Below are positions 33,622 to 42,115 of a DNA stretch of 64,000 nucleotides, in pieces. Source of the stretch: Georgenia satyanarayanai (GTDB lineage Bacteria; Actinomycetota; Actinomycetes; Actinomycetales; Actinomycetaceae); the NCBI RefSeq assembly GCF_009193135.1, contig NZ_VUKC01000008.1, forward strand, positions 82,488 through 146,487. The letters are read 5' to 3'. The translations under genes were made by a program, and so were the position numbers. The notes under the pieces were generated by a model. The model did no database searches. It saw nothing but the letters and a program-made list of their open reading frames with translations, and was not told where the DNA came from. Positions within the stretch are counted from its first letter, which is position 1; each line of letters opens with the position of its first letter.

Positions 33622-35090
33622 GGGGCCTCCAGGAGCCGGGCGGCACGGGCGGCGAGGCCGTCGCGGTCGGCCTTGTTCGTGCTCGACAGCGGGATGTCCT
33701 CCAGCACCCAGACCCGGCGCGGGTGGGCGAAGGGCTCGAGGTGCTCCAGGACGTGCGCCCTGAGCTCCTGCTCGCTCGCCTCCGCCCCGGGCCGGAGGGT
33801 GACGAACGCGACGGGCTTGGCGCCCTTGACGTCGTCGGGGACCGGCACGACGACGGCCTGGTCGACGGCGGGGTGGGCCTCGAGGACCTGCTCGACCGAG
33901 CGCGGGAAGACGTTCTCGCCGCCGGAGGTGAACATGTCGTCCTCGCGGCCGGCGAAGAAGTAGAAGCCGTTCTCGTCGACGCGGAAGACGTCGCGGGTGT
34001 GGTGGAAGCCGTCGGCGGTGACGGGGACGGCGACGTCGGGCCGGTTGTGGTAGCCGGTGAGCAGCGCCGGGTTGCGGATCTCCAGCACGCCGCGGCCCTC
34101 GACGGGCCGTCCGGCGCCGTCGACGAGGCGCAGCTCGACGGCGGGGTTCGCGACGCCCACCGAGCCGTCCGGCGTGGGCAGGCCGCCCGGGTGCGGGGAG
34201 AAGACGACGGGACCGGACTCCGTCGTGCCGTAGCCGAAGGCGATCTCGGCGTTGGGGAAGGTCGCGCGGAGCTGGTCGAAGAGCGCCGGGGCCGCGGGCG
34301 CGGAGCCCATGTAGATGGCGCGCACGGAGGAGAGGTCGCGGCCCTCGAGCAGCTCGGGACGCTGGAGGAGCATGGCGAACATCGGCGGCACGCCGCTGAG
34401 CTCGGTGACGTCGTGCGAGGTGAGCGCGTCGACGAACAGGGCGGGCTGGAACCCCGGCAGGAGGACGATCGTCGCCCCGGAGGCGAGCGAGCGCTGGGAG
34501 TTCGTCAGCGCGTTCATGTGGTACAGCGGGGCGGAGATGAGCACGCGCGTGCTGCCCGGCTCCACCGTCCGCGCCGTCTGGTCGATGACCCACAGGTGGC
34601 TCTCCTGGGACAGCAGGACGCCCTTGGGGCGGCCGGTCGAGCCGGAGGTGTAGAGGATCATCGCCGTGTCACCCGGGTCGGGGACCACGCTGGTGAAGGA
34701 CGACGGCGGGGCGGGGGTCCCGAGGTCGAGGAGGGGGACGTCGGTGGTGACGAGGCCGCGCGTGCGGTCGTCGACGAGGAGCAGCGTGACCGCGGCGTCC
34801 TGGAGGACGTAGCCGAGGGTCTCCGCCGGCATCTTGTGGCTGACCGGGACCGGGACGCCGCCGGCACGCTGGATCGCGTAGAAGGCGACGAGCCACTCGG
34901 GGGAGTTGTGGGCGAGGATCCCGACGGTCTGCCCGGGACGGACGAGGGCGTGCAGCTGCGCGGCCCGGGACTGGACCGCGGCCTCGAGCTCGCCGTAGGT
35001 GAGGGTCGTGCTGCCGTCCTCGGTGACCCCGATGACCGCCGGGGTGTCGGGGCGGTCGCCGATGATCCGGTCACCCTGGTTGCGGCTCAT
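33618..35090 (-). CDS. AMP-forming acyl-CoA synthetase (AMP-binding family)
   Basis: A 490-residue class I adenylate-forming enzyme that activates a carboxylic acid with ATP and CoA. P-loop MILYTSGSTGRPKGVLL (about residues 150-166), FGYGTTESGP, the hinge region FAGREDDMFTSGGENVFP and the catalytic lysine in SSTNKADRDGL are all intact. The length suits medium-chain or aromatic acid:CoA ligases. The binding pocket cannot be read well enough to name the substrate. The ATG overlaps the thioesterase stop by 4 bp; the gene sits between enzymes and transporter in the operon. Confidence 0.93.
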   Translation of the reverse strand: MSRNQGDRIIGDRPDTPAVIGVTEDGSTTLTYGELEAAVQSRAAQLHALVRPGQTVGILAHNSPEWLVAFYAIQRAGGVPVPVSHKMPAETLGYVLQDAAVTLLLVDDRTRGLVTTDVPLLDLGTPAPPSSFTSVVPDPGDTAMILYTSGSTGRPKGVLLSQESHLWVIDQTARTVEPGSTRVLISAPLYHMNALTNSQRSLASGATIVLLPGFQPALFVDALTSHDVTELSGVPPMFAMLLQRPELLEGRDLSSVRAIYMGSAPAAPALFDQLRATFPNAEIAFGYGTTESGPVVFSPHPGGLPTPDGSVGVANPAVELRLVDGAGRPVEGRGVLEIRNPALLTGYHNRPDVAVPVTADGFHHTRDVFRVDENGFYFFAGREDDMFTSGGENVFPRSVEQVLEAHPAVDQAVVVPVPDDVKGAKPVAFVTLRPGAEASEQELRAHVLEHLEPFAHPRRVWVLEDIPLSSTNKADRDGLAARAARLLEAP

Positions 35091-35518
35091 GACCGAGGTC
35101 CCTCCGTCGTCGTGCTCGGGGCGAAGCTCGCGTAGGTGCCGCGGCCGACGGCCACCTGCTTCCCGGCGCCGTCGAGCACCTCGGCCTCCGCGACGGTGAG
35201 CGAGCGGCCGAGCTTGACGGGCCGGGCGACGACGAGGAGGTCGCCCGGCGCGGCTGCCCGCAGGAAGTGGGTGGTGAAGTCGATGGTCGGTGCGGGGGTG
35301 CCCTGGCTGGCGACGAGCGCCCAGTCCGCGGCGAGGTCGAGGAGGGTGGCGAGGATGCCGCCGTGGGTCACCCGTGCGGTCGTGCCGTTCTCCCACTCCT
35401 CGCGCCACGTGGCGCTCAGGCGCAGCTCCTGCGGGCTCACCGAGACCACCCGCAGCCCGAGCCACCGGTGGAAGGGGGAGGTGAGGATGCGCTCCTCGAG
35501 CTCGGCCGCGCTGATCAC
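35087..35518 (-). CDS. PaaI-type hotdog thioesterase
   Basis: A 143-residue single-hotdog acyl-CoA thioesterase. The HGGxxxxxxD motif appears as VTHGGILATLLDLAADWAL, with the preceding SATWREEWENGTTARV and the later PAPTIDFTTHFLRAAAPGDLLVVARPVKLGRSL typical of the PaaI/YdiI group. It would release acids from CoA thioesters, possibly relieving CoA trapping when the operon's ligase is active. GTG start overlaps the oxidoreductase stop; its stop overlaps the ligase start. It sits squarely inside the operon. Confidence 0.92.
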   Translation of the reverse strand: MISAAELEERILTSPFHRWLGLRVVSVSPQELRLSATWREEWENGTTARVTHGGILATLLDLAADWALVASQGTPAPTIDFTTHFLRAAAPGDLLVVARPVKLGRSLTVAEAEVLDGAGKQVAVGRGTYASFAPSTTTEGPRS

Positions 35519-36543
35519 TCCCCGCTCCCCGGGGTGACGACGACCTTGCCGAGGACCTCGCGGTCGCGGACCTTGCGCAGCCCCTCGACGGCCTGGGACA
35601 GCGGCAGGACGTCGCTGACGGGCGGGTCGATCGTGCCGGCCGCCACCATGCCGAGGAGGGCCTCGAAGTCCTCGGTGGCGAAGCCGTTGGAGCCGATGAT
35701 CTGCAGCTCGAAGGACCAGATGTAGCGCAGGTCCTCGACGGGGTCGAAGCCGGCCGTCGCGCCGCACACGAGGATGCGTCCGCCGAGCTTCGTGCTGCGC
35801 AGCGTCGGGTGCCAGGTGTCCCCGCCGGTGAAGTTGATGACGACGTCCATGCCGGTCTCGTCGCTCCACCGGGCCGGCTTGCCGTAGTGCTCCTTGACCC
35901 ACTGGTAGAAGTCGACCTCGCGGTAGTTGAGCACCTCGTCCGCGCCGATCTCGAGCAGCCGCTGGGCCTTCTCGTCGGAACCGGCGGCGGCGACGACGTG
36001 CGCCCCGAGCTGCTTGGCGAGCACGATCGACGCGGTCCCCACCCCGCCGGAGGCGCCGAGGACGAGGACCTTGTCCCCGGCGTGGACAGCGCCCTTGCCG
36101 ACGACCATGCGGTGCGCCGTCCCGTACGCGACGGGCAGGGCCGCGGCCTGGACGTCGGTGACGCCGTCGGGGACGGCGATGAGCTGGGTCGCCTCGACGA
36201 GGCTGTACTCGGCCATCCCGCCGTCGCGCTGCTCGCCCATGAGCCTGCCCGCCGAGTCGAGCGGGTGGACGAGCACCCGGTCGCCGGGCTGCCAGCCGGT
36301 GACGTCGTCGGCCACCTCGTCGACGACCCCGACGACGTCGAGCCCGATGACGACGGGCAGCGGCAGGGTGATGCCCGGCATCCCGTTGACCGTGAAGATG
36401 TCGTGGTAGTTGAAGGAGCTCGCGGTCACGCGGACGACGACGTGCCCGGGGACGAGCCGGGGGCGGGGGTAGTCGTCCTCGAGGCGCAGGGCGTCGAGGT
36501 CCCCGTGCTCGCGGAGCACGAGGGCACGCATCGGTGAGGTCAC
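35515..36543 (-). CDS. Zinc-free MDR oxidoreductase, quinone/enoyl reductase-like
   Basis: A 342-residue medium-chain dehydrogenase/reductase. NADPH-binding VLVLGASGGVGTASIVLAKQLGAHVVAAAGSDEKAQ (about 170-205) and the GroES-like N-terminal domain VTASSFNYHDIFTVNG are clear. SxNxxD in the second motif is typical of quinone oxidoreductases and crotonyl/acryloyl-CoA reductases; the cysteine and histidine ligands of zinc ADHs are lacking. A reductase for an enoyl-CoA or quinone-like intermediate would suit the operon. GTG at 36543 is preferred over ATG at 36531 because AAAGGAC lies 8-9 nt upstream. First protein gene after the leader peptide. Confidence 0.88.
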   Translation of the reverse strand: MTSPMRALVLREHGDLDALRLEDDYPRPRLVPGHVVVRVTASSFNYHDIFTVNGMPGITLPLPVVIGLDVVGVVDEVADDVTGWQPGDRVLVHPLDSAGRLMGEQRDGGMAEYSLVEATQLIAVPDGVTDVQAAALPVAYGTAHRMVVGKGAVHAGDKVLVLGASGGVGTASIVLAKQLGAHVVAAAGSDEKAQRLLEIGADEVLNYREVDFYQWVKEHYGKPARWSDETGMDVVINFTGGDTWHPTLRSTKLGGRILVCGATAGFDPVEDLRYIWSFELQIIGSNGFATEDFEALLGMVAAGTIDPPVSDVLPLSQAVEGLRKVRDREVLGKVVVTPGSGE

Positions 36544-36599
36544 AGACCATGTCCTTTCTGGGCCGGGATGGGGCACCGGCGGCCGAGGGGTCGGCGGCG

Positions 36600-36619
36600 G
36601 ACCCGCCGATCGGCGGGTC
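36600..36619 (-). promoter_or_regulatory. Perfect palindrome, candidate attenuator hairpin
   Basis: GACCCGCCGATCGGCGGGTC is a perfect 20-bp palindrome lying 15 nt after the leader-peptide stop and about 57 nt before the oxidoreductase start. As RNA it gives an 8-bp GC stem with a small loop. Flanking GGCGG/CCGCC runs (36578-36600) could compete with it for pairing, as needed in an attenuator. Without a U-run it might act by Rho or by blocking translation instead. Confidence 0.5.
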
Positions 36620-36634
36620 GGGGCGAAGGGCCGG

Positions 36635-36709
36635 CTAGGACCGACAGGTCATGGTGTGCACCCTGGCGAGGTCGATGTGCCTCCGCGAGGTCAGGTGCAG
36701 CCGGTACAT
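36635..36709 (-). CDS. Leader peptide, putative cysteine/sulfur attenuation uORF
   Basis: An ATG-started frame of 24 codons ending in TAG, too short for ordinary gene finding. Its core LTSRRHIDLARV followed by a single late cysteine (TCRS, then stop) matches the actinobacterial 'putative leader peptide' pattern LTxRRHxDLxRVxSxxCR that I recall from before sulfur- and sulfonate-related ABC operons. It sits on the same strand 91 bp before the oxidoreductase GTG, with a palindrome in between. Ribosome stalling at the cysteine codon when Cys-tRNA is short would change folding downstream. No strong Shine-Dalgarno precedes it, so it may be leaderless. Confidence 0.72.
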   Translation of the reverse strand: MYRLHLTSRRHIDLARVHTMTCRS

Positions 36710-36844
36710 GGGTCGGATCATCGCACAGCGGTGCGTGCGGCGCGGCTGCGGGTCCAGGCGACGAGACGTGCGGGCGCGGAGGCCCCACGTGCTGGACGCC
36801 GCCGCCGCGGGTGCCCGCCCCGGTGCCTTCGGCGGTGGCGGTCG
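36710..36844. other. Probable promoter region of the transport/CoA-ligase operon
   Basis: These 135 bp between the CBS gene stop and the leader peptide should hold the operon promoter on the minus strand. I see no convincing -35/-10 pair and no other gene; GATGATC just before the leader ATG is the only AT-richer spot. Confidence 0.35.
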
Positions 36845-37261
36845 TCAGGTGTTCGGCTCCTCCGCGGAGATGTCCGCGAGGGCGGACGTGGGGTCGCGGT
36901 CGATGGCGAGGTCGCCGATCGACAGGATGCCCACGAGGCTGCCGCCCTGCAGGACGGGGATACGCCGCACGGCCCGCTCGCGCATGAGTCGCACGGCCTC
37001 GGCGGCGTCGGTGTCCGGCGTCGTCGTCACGAGGTCCTGGCTGCAGGCCTGCCGGACCGGGTCCTCGGGGGAGCGGCCGGTCGCGACGATGCGCACGACG
37101 ATGTCCCGGTCGGTGACGATCCCGACCACCTTGCCGTCGTCGACGACGACGACCGCCCCGACGTCTCCTGACGCGAGCAGGTCGGCGGCGTCCCGCACGG
37201 TGCGGTTCGCCTCGATCGTCGTCGGGTTCGGGGTCATGCTCTCTGCGACGGTGCCGGCCAT
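36845..37261 (-). CDS. CBS-domain pair protein
   Basis: A 138-residue protein made of two CBS modules: about residues 5-60 (MTPNPTTIEANRTVRDAADLLASGDVGAVVVVDDGKVVGIVTDRDIVVR) and 70-125 (LVTTTPDTDAAEAVRLMRERAVRRIPVLQGGSLVGILSIGDLA). The pair folds as a Bateman module that binds adenosyl ligands such as AMP or ATP. Stand-alone CBS pairs in actinobacteria are often hypoxia- or stress-induced (mycobacterial Hrp1 is a DosR target). GGGAGGCACGCC precedes the ATG. A divergent thioesterase gene lies 295 bp away. Confidence 0.93.
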   Translation of the reverse strand: MAGTVAESMTPNPTTIEANRTVRDAADLLASGDVGAVVVVDDGKVVGIVTDRDIVVRIVATGRSPEDPVRQACSQDLVTTTPDTDAAEAVRLMRERAVRRIPVLQGGSLVGILSIGDLAIDRDPTSALADISAEEPNT

Positions 37262-37556
37262 GGCGTGCCTCCCTGATGGTGTGTCCGCGGTCACGTCCAG
37301 GGTGGGTCCGGGTCGTCCCCTCCGCATCCGGGAATGCGGTGGCGGAGTCGGTGGTTGAAGCAGATGACCGGCCCGGTTTCACACCCCCGGGCTCCAACAC
37401 GAGCCGCTACGAGCGGCCACTCGCCGTGAGGCGGTTGGCCGGGCCGGTCACCTCCTGCTCACGGCCCCACGACGACGGCGAGTCGGTTCGTGTGGTCGCG
37501 GAGGAACGTGCGGGCGCCGGCCGGGTGTCGGTGCCCGCCGCGTGTACGGTGCGGGC

Positions 37557-38090
37557 ATGTCCCGCCAGCTCCACCTGCTCCTGGCCACCGCGAGGCCGCG
37601 CCGCCCGATCGGGCTGGACGTGCTCGCGCCGTCGATCACCACCCTGCGGGTGCTGCCCACCGACCTGGACCTCTACCTCCACGTCAACAACGGCACCTAC
37701 CTCCAGATGATGGACGTGGCCCGGAGCAACTACATCGCCGACCTCGGCGGTTTCCCGCGCCTGAACGACAAGCGCTGGTACCCGGTGGTCGCGGCGTCGA
37801 CGATGACCTACCGCCGCTCCCTGCGCCTGGGGGACCGGGTGGAGATCAGCACGCGCGTCGTCGGCTGGGACGAGCGCGTCGTCTACCTCGAGCAGGTCTT
37901 CACGCGCCGCGGCGAGCGGTGCGCCCGCGGCGTCGTCGCCGGGCGCTTCCTCACCCGCGGCTCGGGGGAGCGGGTGCCCGCCCCGCGGGTCGTCGCCCAC
38001 CTCGCCGGCACCGAGCTGGCCTCGCCGCAGATCCCCGACGACGTGCTCCGCTGGGCGCGCGCCGTCGACGTCGCCCACCGCGGCGCGTGA
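37557..38090 (+). CDS. Thioesterase, 4HBT-like hotdog fold
   Basis: A 177-residue hotdog protein. LRVLPTDLDLYLHVNNGTYLQMMDVARSNYIADLGGF is the acyl-CoA thioesterase core (the D-x-N-x-H-xNN pattern of 4-hydroxybenzoyl-CoA thioesterase/FatA-like enzymes and of THEM6-like proteins), followed by RRSLRLGDRVEISTRVVGWDERVVYLEQVF. It likely hydrolyses a fatty acyl or aromatic acyl thioester. It stands alone between the CBS gene and the helicase. The ATG at 37557 is preferred over ATG 37542, which adds only MYGAG. Confidence 0.88.
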   Translation: MSRQLHLLLATARPRRPIGLDVLAPSITTLRVLPTDLDLYLHVNNGTYLQMMDVARSNYIADLGGFPRLNDKRWYPVVAASTMTYRRSLRLGDRVEISTRVVGWDERVVYLEQVFTRRGERCARGVVAGRFLTRGSGERVPAPRVVAHLAGTELASPQIPDDVLRWARAVDVAHRGA

Positions 38091-38298
38091 CATCGCCCAC
38101 CCCGAATGGACGCGGCACGACGGGGACCGGGAGGTAGGGTGAGAACGTCGCGGTGGTCAGCCGACCGGGTTGTTCCGGTCGCGGACCTGCTGCAGCGAGC
38201 CTCCTGGCGAGCCTGGACCATCTGACGTCCGTCGCCCCGGGTGCTGCGTGTGGGCCGGCCCCGCCGCGATGTGTGTCGTCACTCCGGAGGAGGAGTCC

Positions 38299-40440
38299 GT
38301 GGCTCGAGGAGCCCAGCGCCCGTCGGGCGCTCGTCGTACTGCCCAGCGCAGCACGCCCAAGCGCAAGCACCAGGACAACAGCGGGCTCATCCCGGTGCTC
38401 GCCCGCGCCGTCCGCGAGGTCGAGGGTGCGGTCAAGCGCGAGCGGGTGGTGCCCTCCACCCGCACGAAGTTCCAGGCCATCGCGCTGCTCGTGCGTGAGG
38501 AGCGCGCCCGCCTCAAGGCCGACACGACGTTGAACGAGGCCCGCCGCGGCGAGGAGCTCAAGCGCCTCGACGGCATCGCCACCATCCTCGCGGTCACCGC
38601 CGCCCGTGACCCCCGCCTGCTCGCCCTCATCGCCGACGAGGCCGTCGCCTCACCGGAGGCCCGCGAGCTGCGCCGGGAGATGCTCCTCGAGGCCGGCTTC
38701 GACGTCCCCGAGGAGGAGGAGCCCGAGCCGGAGGGGGCCCGCGAGCCGACCGCCGTCGAGCAGCGCCAGGTGGTGCCGCAGGCCGTCATCTCCCGCCAGA
38801 TGGCCAACCCCTTCCTCGAGCCCGACTACGACGCCGTGCGCAAGCCGCCGGCCCGCCCCCGCCGGCTCGCCGGCTGGGAGCTCATCGAGCCGCTGCTGCG
38901 CTCCTTCGAGTACGGCGGCGAGGCCGCCTGCATGACCCTGCCCGAGCCGAACGGCACCCGTGTGCCGCCCGGGCTGGAGCTCATGCCCCACCAGTCCCGC
39001 CTCGTCGCGGCCGCCGCGGAGGGGCACCGCACGTTCCTCCTCGCCGACGAGCCGGGCCTGGGCAAGACGGCGCAGGCGCTGCTCGCCGCGCAGGCCGCCG
39101 ACGCCTACCCGCTGCTCGTCGTCGTCCCCAACGTCGTCAAGACGAACTGGGCCCGTGAGGCGGAGCGCTGGACGCCCGCCCACCGCGCGACCGTCGTCCA
39201 CGGCGACGGGGAGGACATCGACGCCTTCGCCGACATCATCGTCATCAATTACGAGATCCTCGAGCGGCACGTCGGCTGGCTCGGCAGCCTCGAGCTCGGG
39301 GTGCGCGGGATGGTCGTCGACGAGGCGCACTTCATCAAGAACAAGAAGTCCCAGCGCTCCCAGCACGTCCTCCACCTCTCCGAGCAGCTGCGCTCGCGCC
39401 CGTGGCCCCCGCTCCTCATGGCGCTCACCGGCACCCCCCTCATCAACGACATCGAGGACTTCACCGCGATCTGGCAGTTCCTCGGCTGGATCGACGAGGA
39501 GAAGCCGCTCGGGGAGCTCATGGAGGCCCTCGAGGAGACCGGCCTGGTGCCCTCCGACCGGGGCTTCTACGCCGCCGCGCGCAACGCCGTCATCGAGCAG
39601 GGCATCGTGCGGCGCCGCAAGATCGACGTCGCCGCCGACCTGCCCGCCCGCCGCATCGCCGACGTCTTCGTCGAGCTCGACGACGCCGTGGGCCGCTCGA
39701 TCCGCGACGCCGAGCAGGCCCTGGCCCGCCGTCTCGTCACCCGTTACCGCAAGGCGCTGGAGGTGCGGCACGGGGAGAACGTCGTCGAGGGCATCGACCA
39801 CGAGCTCGTCCGCCAGGTGGCCGTGTGGGAGACGACGAAGACCTCGGAGAAGAAGTCCGAGGACAACGTCTTCACGATGATGCGCAAGCTCGGCTCGGCC
39901 AAGGGCGGGGCGGCGGCCGACTACGCCGCCCAGCTCGCGCGCAACGTCGGCAAGGTCGTCTTCTTCGCCAAGCACATCGACGTCATGGACGCCGCGGAGG
40001 AGCTCTTCACCCAGCGCGGCATCCGCTTCGCCTCGGTCCGGGGTGACCAGACCTCCGCGGCGCGCCAGCGCAACATCGACGCGTTCACGAACGACCCGGC
40101 CGTCTCGATCGCGGTCTGCTCGCTCACCGCGGCGGGCGTGGGGCTCAACCTCCAGGTCGCCTCCAACCTCGTGCTCGCCGAGCTCTCGTGGACCGACGCC
40201 GAGCAGACCCAGGCGATCGACCGCGTCCACCGCATCGGTCAGCCGGAGCCGGTGACGGCGTGGCGGATCATCGCCGCCCAGACCCTCGACACCCGCATCG
40301 CCGAGCTCATCGGCTCCAAGGCGGGCCTCGCGGCCCGCGCCCTGGACGGCTCGGACGAGGAGGTCGTCGCGGACGTCCAGGTGGAGATGCTCGTCACGCT
40401 CCTCACCGACGCGCTCAGTCCCGTCCCCGCCGCCGTCTGA
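38299..40440 (+). CDS. SNF2-family DEAD/DEAH helicase-like ATPase
   Basis: A 713-residue protein. The basic N-terminal ~230 residues are followed by the SF2 core: motif I FLLADEPGLGKTAQALLAAQ, motif II GMVVDEAHFIKNKKSQR, motif III ALTGTPLINDIEDF, then the second RecA domain with KVVFFAKHIDVMDAAEELF, motif V SLTAAGVGLNLQVASNLVLAE and motif VI QAIDRVHRIGQPEPV. SNF2 enzymes translocate on double-stranded DNA and displace proteins or remodel forks. GGAGGAGGAG lies before the GTG. No HARP or nuclease domain is evident. A 208-bp leader of unknown content precedes it. Confidence 0.92.
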   Translation: MARGAQRPSGARRTAQRSTPKRKHQDNSGLIPVLARAVREVEGAVKRERVVPSTRTKFQAIALLVREERARLKADTTLNEARRGEELKRLDGIATILAVTAARDPRLLALIADEAVASPEARELRREMLLEAGFDVPEEEEPEPEGAREPTAVEQRQVVPQAVISRQMANPFLEPDYDAVRKPPARPRRLAGWELIEPLLRSFEYGGEAACMTLPEPNGTRVPPGLELMPHQSRLVAAAAEGHRTFLLADEPGLGKTAQALLAAQAADAYPLLVVVPNVVKTNWAREAERWTPAHRATVVHGDGEDIDAFADIIVINYEILERHVGWLGSLELGVRGMVVDEAHFIKNKKSQRSQHVLHLSEQLRSRPWPPLLMALTGTPLINDIEDFTAIWQFLGWIDEEKPLGELMEALEETGLVPSDRGFYAAARNAVIEQGIVRRRKIDVAADLPARRIADVFVELDDAVGRSIRDAEQALARRLVTRYRKALEVRHGENVVEGIDHELVRQVAVWETTKTSEKKSEDNVFTMMRKLGSAKGGAAADYAAQLARNVGKVVFFAKHIDVMDAAEELFTQRGIRFASVRGDQTSAARQRNIDAFTNDPAVSIAVCSLTAAGVGLNLQVASNLVLAELSWTDAEQTQAIDRVHRIGQPEPVTAWRIIAAQTLDTRIAELIGSKAGLAARALDGSDEEVVADVQVEMLVTLLTDALSPVPAAV

Positions 40441-40445
40441 CGCGC

Positions 40446-40505
40446 CCACCGCGAGAGTCCCGTCGGGTCCCTCCCGTGCTTCCCCCACGTGCTCCTCGCG
40501 GGTGG
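40446..40505. terminator. Hairpin between convergent genes
   Basis: CCACCGCGAG at 40446-40455 pairs with CTCGCGGGTGG at 40495-40505 with one bulge; the inside can pair further (CCCGTGC with GCACGTG-like bases). It lies between the helicase stop and the ABC permease stop, so it may terminate both transcripts. Confidence 0.45.
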
Positions 40506-40516
40506 CGAGCCGGCGG

Positions 40517-42115
40517 TCAGGACCCGACGTCCCGCCGCCGGTAGCCGGTGAGGCCCACGGCGACGAGTGCCGCGGCGACGGCGGTGGTGACCAGGACCGG
40601 GCCCCAGTCCATGGTCTCCACGGGCAGCTGGGGAAGCCTGGAGAACGGGGTCAGCTCGATCAGCCAGTCGGGCAGCTCGAGCAGCGCGCCGATCCACGTG
40701 ACGAGCAGGGACCAGGCGACGACCAGCCACGGCAGCCCCCCGAGGCGGGGCAGCCAGCCGTGCACCAGGACACCGAGGCCGACCACCAGCCACACCCCCG
40801 GCACGAGGACCGCGGCGCCGGCCACGACGTCCTGCACCACCTCCCAGGCGCCATCGGCGCGGGCCTGCGGGACGGCCATCACGGCGCCCGACGTCACCAG
40901 GAGCACCGTCGGCACCGCGAGGGCGAGCCCGGCGTGGGAGGCCGCGAAGCGCGTGCGGTGCACCGCGGCGGCGAGCACCACCTCCGCACGTCCCGCTGCC
41001 TCCTCCTGGGCGAGGCGGCCGAGGAGCTGGAGCCCGAGCGCCGCGGCGACGAGCACCACGATGCTCAGCATGGCCACGTAGAAACCCTCGGTGAGCTCCT
41101 GGGCGCCCGCCCCCATCCGGCGCATGATCGCCTCCAGCCGCGGGACGTCGCGGAACATCGCGGAGAAGGTCGGCGTCAGCGAGCCGACAGCGGCCGTGAA
41201 CACCGTCAGCCCCACCGTCCACCCGAGGACGGTGCCGCGGTGCAAGCGCCATGCCAGCCCGGCGGGGGACGAGAGCAGACCTCCCGCCCGAGCCGGACCG
41301 GGGCGCGCGGGCCACAGGCCCGAACCGTGGTCGCGGCGCGCCTCCAGCCGGACCGCGAGGACCACGAGCGCGAGCGTGAGCACCGCCGGCAGGAGCAGCA
41401 CCCACCACCGTTCCCCGGCGTAGGGTCGGGCGAGGGCCATCCACTCCACGGGTGAGACCCACTGCAGCGAGCGCACCCGGCTGTCGGCCGGCACGCCGTC
41501 GGCCACCGCCCGCACGAGGTAGGCCAGCCCCAGAGCGGCGAGGGCGATCCCGCGGGCGGCCCGCGCCGAGGCGGTCAGCTGACCGGCGACGGCGCCGACG
41601 CCGACGAACACCGCGGCCGTGAGGGCCATGCCCAGCCCGAACGCCACGGACCCGGTGAGGTCGACACCGACCGCCACCATCCCCCCGCTGACGAGCAGCC
41701 CGAGGACGGCGCAGGCGCCGAGGTGGACGAGCACCGCCGCCACCAGCGGGGCGTGGCGGTCGACGACGCCGGCACGGACGAGCTCGCTGCGGCCGACCTC
41801 CTCGTCGGCGCGGGTGAGCCGGATCGTCCCGAGGATCGCCATGACACCGGCGACGGTGGCGACGAACGTGCCGACCCGCCAGACGGTGAACCCGCCCGGT
41901 TCGACGAGTGAGAAGGGCGGGCCGAGCATCGCCCGCATCGTCGGGTTGTTCGCGAGGCCCTCGATGACCAGCCCTGCCTGGGACGGGTCGGGGATCACCT
42001 GCTCGTAGGCCGCCGCCGTGGCCGGGACGCCGACGAACAGGCCGAGGAGCCAGCCGGCCAGGAACCACCGGTTGCGGCGGACGCCGAGCCCGACGAGGGC
42101 AGGGAGCCCTCTCAT
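40517..42115 (-). CDS. ABC-type exporter permease, two-fold (antibiotic-export like)
   Basis: A 532-residue membrane protein with about 12 helices in two similar halves, like the permeases of tetronasin/polyketide antibiotic exporters. The N-terminal part VRRNRWFLAGWLLGLFVGVPATAAAYEQVIPDPSQ and the mid-protein restart GLAWRLHRGTVLGWTVGLTVFTAAVGSLTPTFSAMF are the two half starts; GAGAQELTEGFYVAMLSIVVLVAAALGLQLLGRLAQEEAAGRAEVVLA is the conserved loop after the second restart. Its start overlaps the ATPase stop by 4 bp, giving a two-component exporter. Confidence 0.9.
   Translation of the reverse strand: MRGLPALVGLGVRRNRWFLAGWLLGLFVGVPATAAAYEQVIPDPSQAGLVIEGLANNPTMRAMLGPPFSLVEPGGFTVWRVGTFVATVAGVMAILGTIRLTRADEEVGRSELVRAGVVDRHAPLVAAVLVHLGACAVLGLLVSGGMVAVGVDLTGSVAFGLGMALTAAVFVGVGAVAGQLTASARAARGIALAALGLAYLVRAVADGVPADSRVRSLQWVSPVEWMALARPYAGERWWVLLLPAVLTLALVVLAVRLEARRDHGSGLWPARPGPARAGGLLSSPAGLAWRLHRGTVLGWTVGLTVFTAAVGSLTPTFSAMFRDVPRLEAIMRRMGAGAQELTEGFYVAMLSIVVLVAAALGLQLLGRLAQEEAAGRAEVVLAAAVHRTRFAASHAGLALAVPTVLLVTSGAVMAVPQARADGAWEVVQDVVAGAAVLVPGVWLVVGLGVLVHGWLPRLGGLPWLVVAWSLLVTWIGALLELPDWLIELTPFSRLPQLPVETMDWGPVLVTTAVAAALVAVGLTGYRRRDVGS

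Noticed and set aside
36651..36845. Plus-strand cysteine-rich frame starting MVCTLARSMC
   Set aside because: It is the antisense of the leader peptide and runs into the CBS gene antisense; no ribosome site.
38091..38298. 208-bp leader before the SNF2-like helicase that could hide a small RNA
   Set aside because: Some hairpins are possible, but no known RNA family signature (such as C-rich 6C loops) and no terminator are evident.
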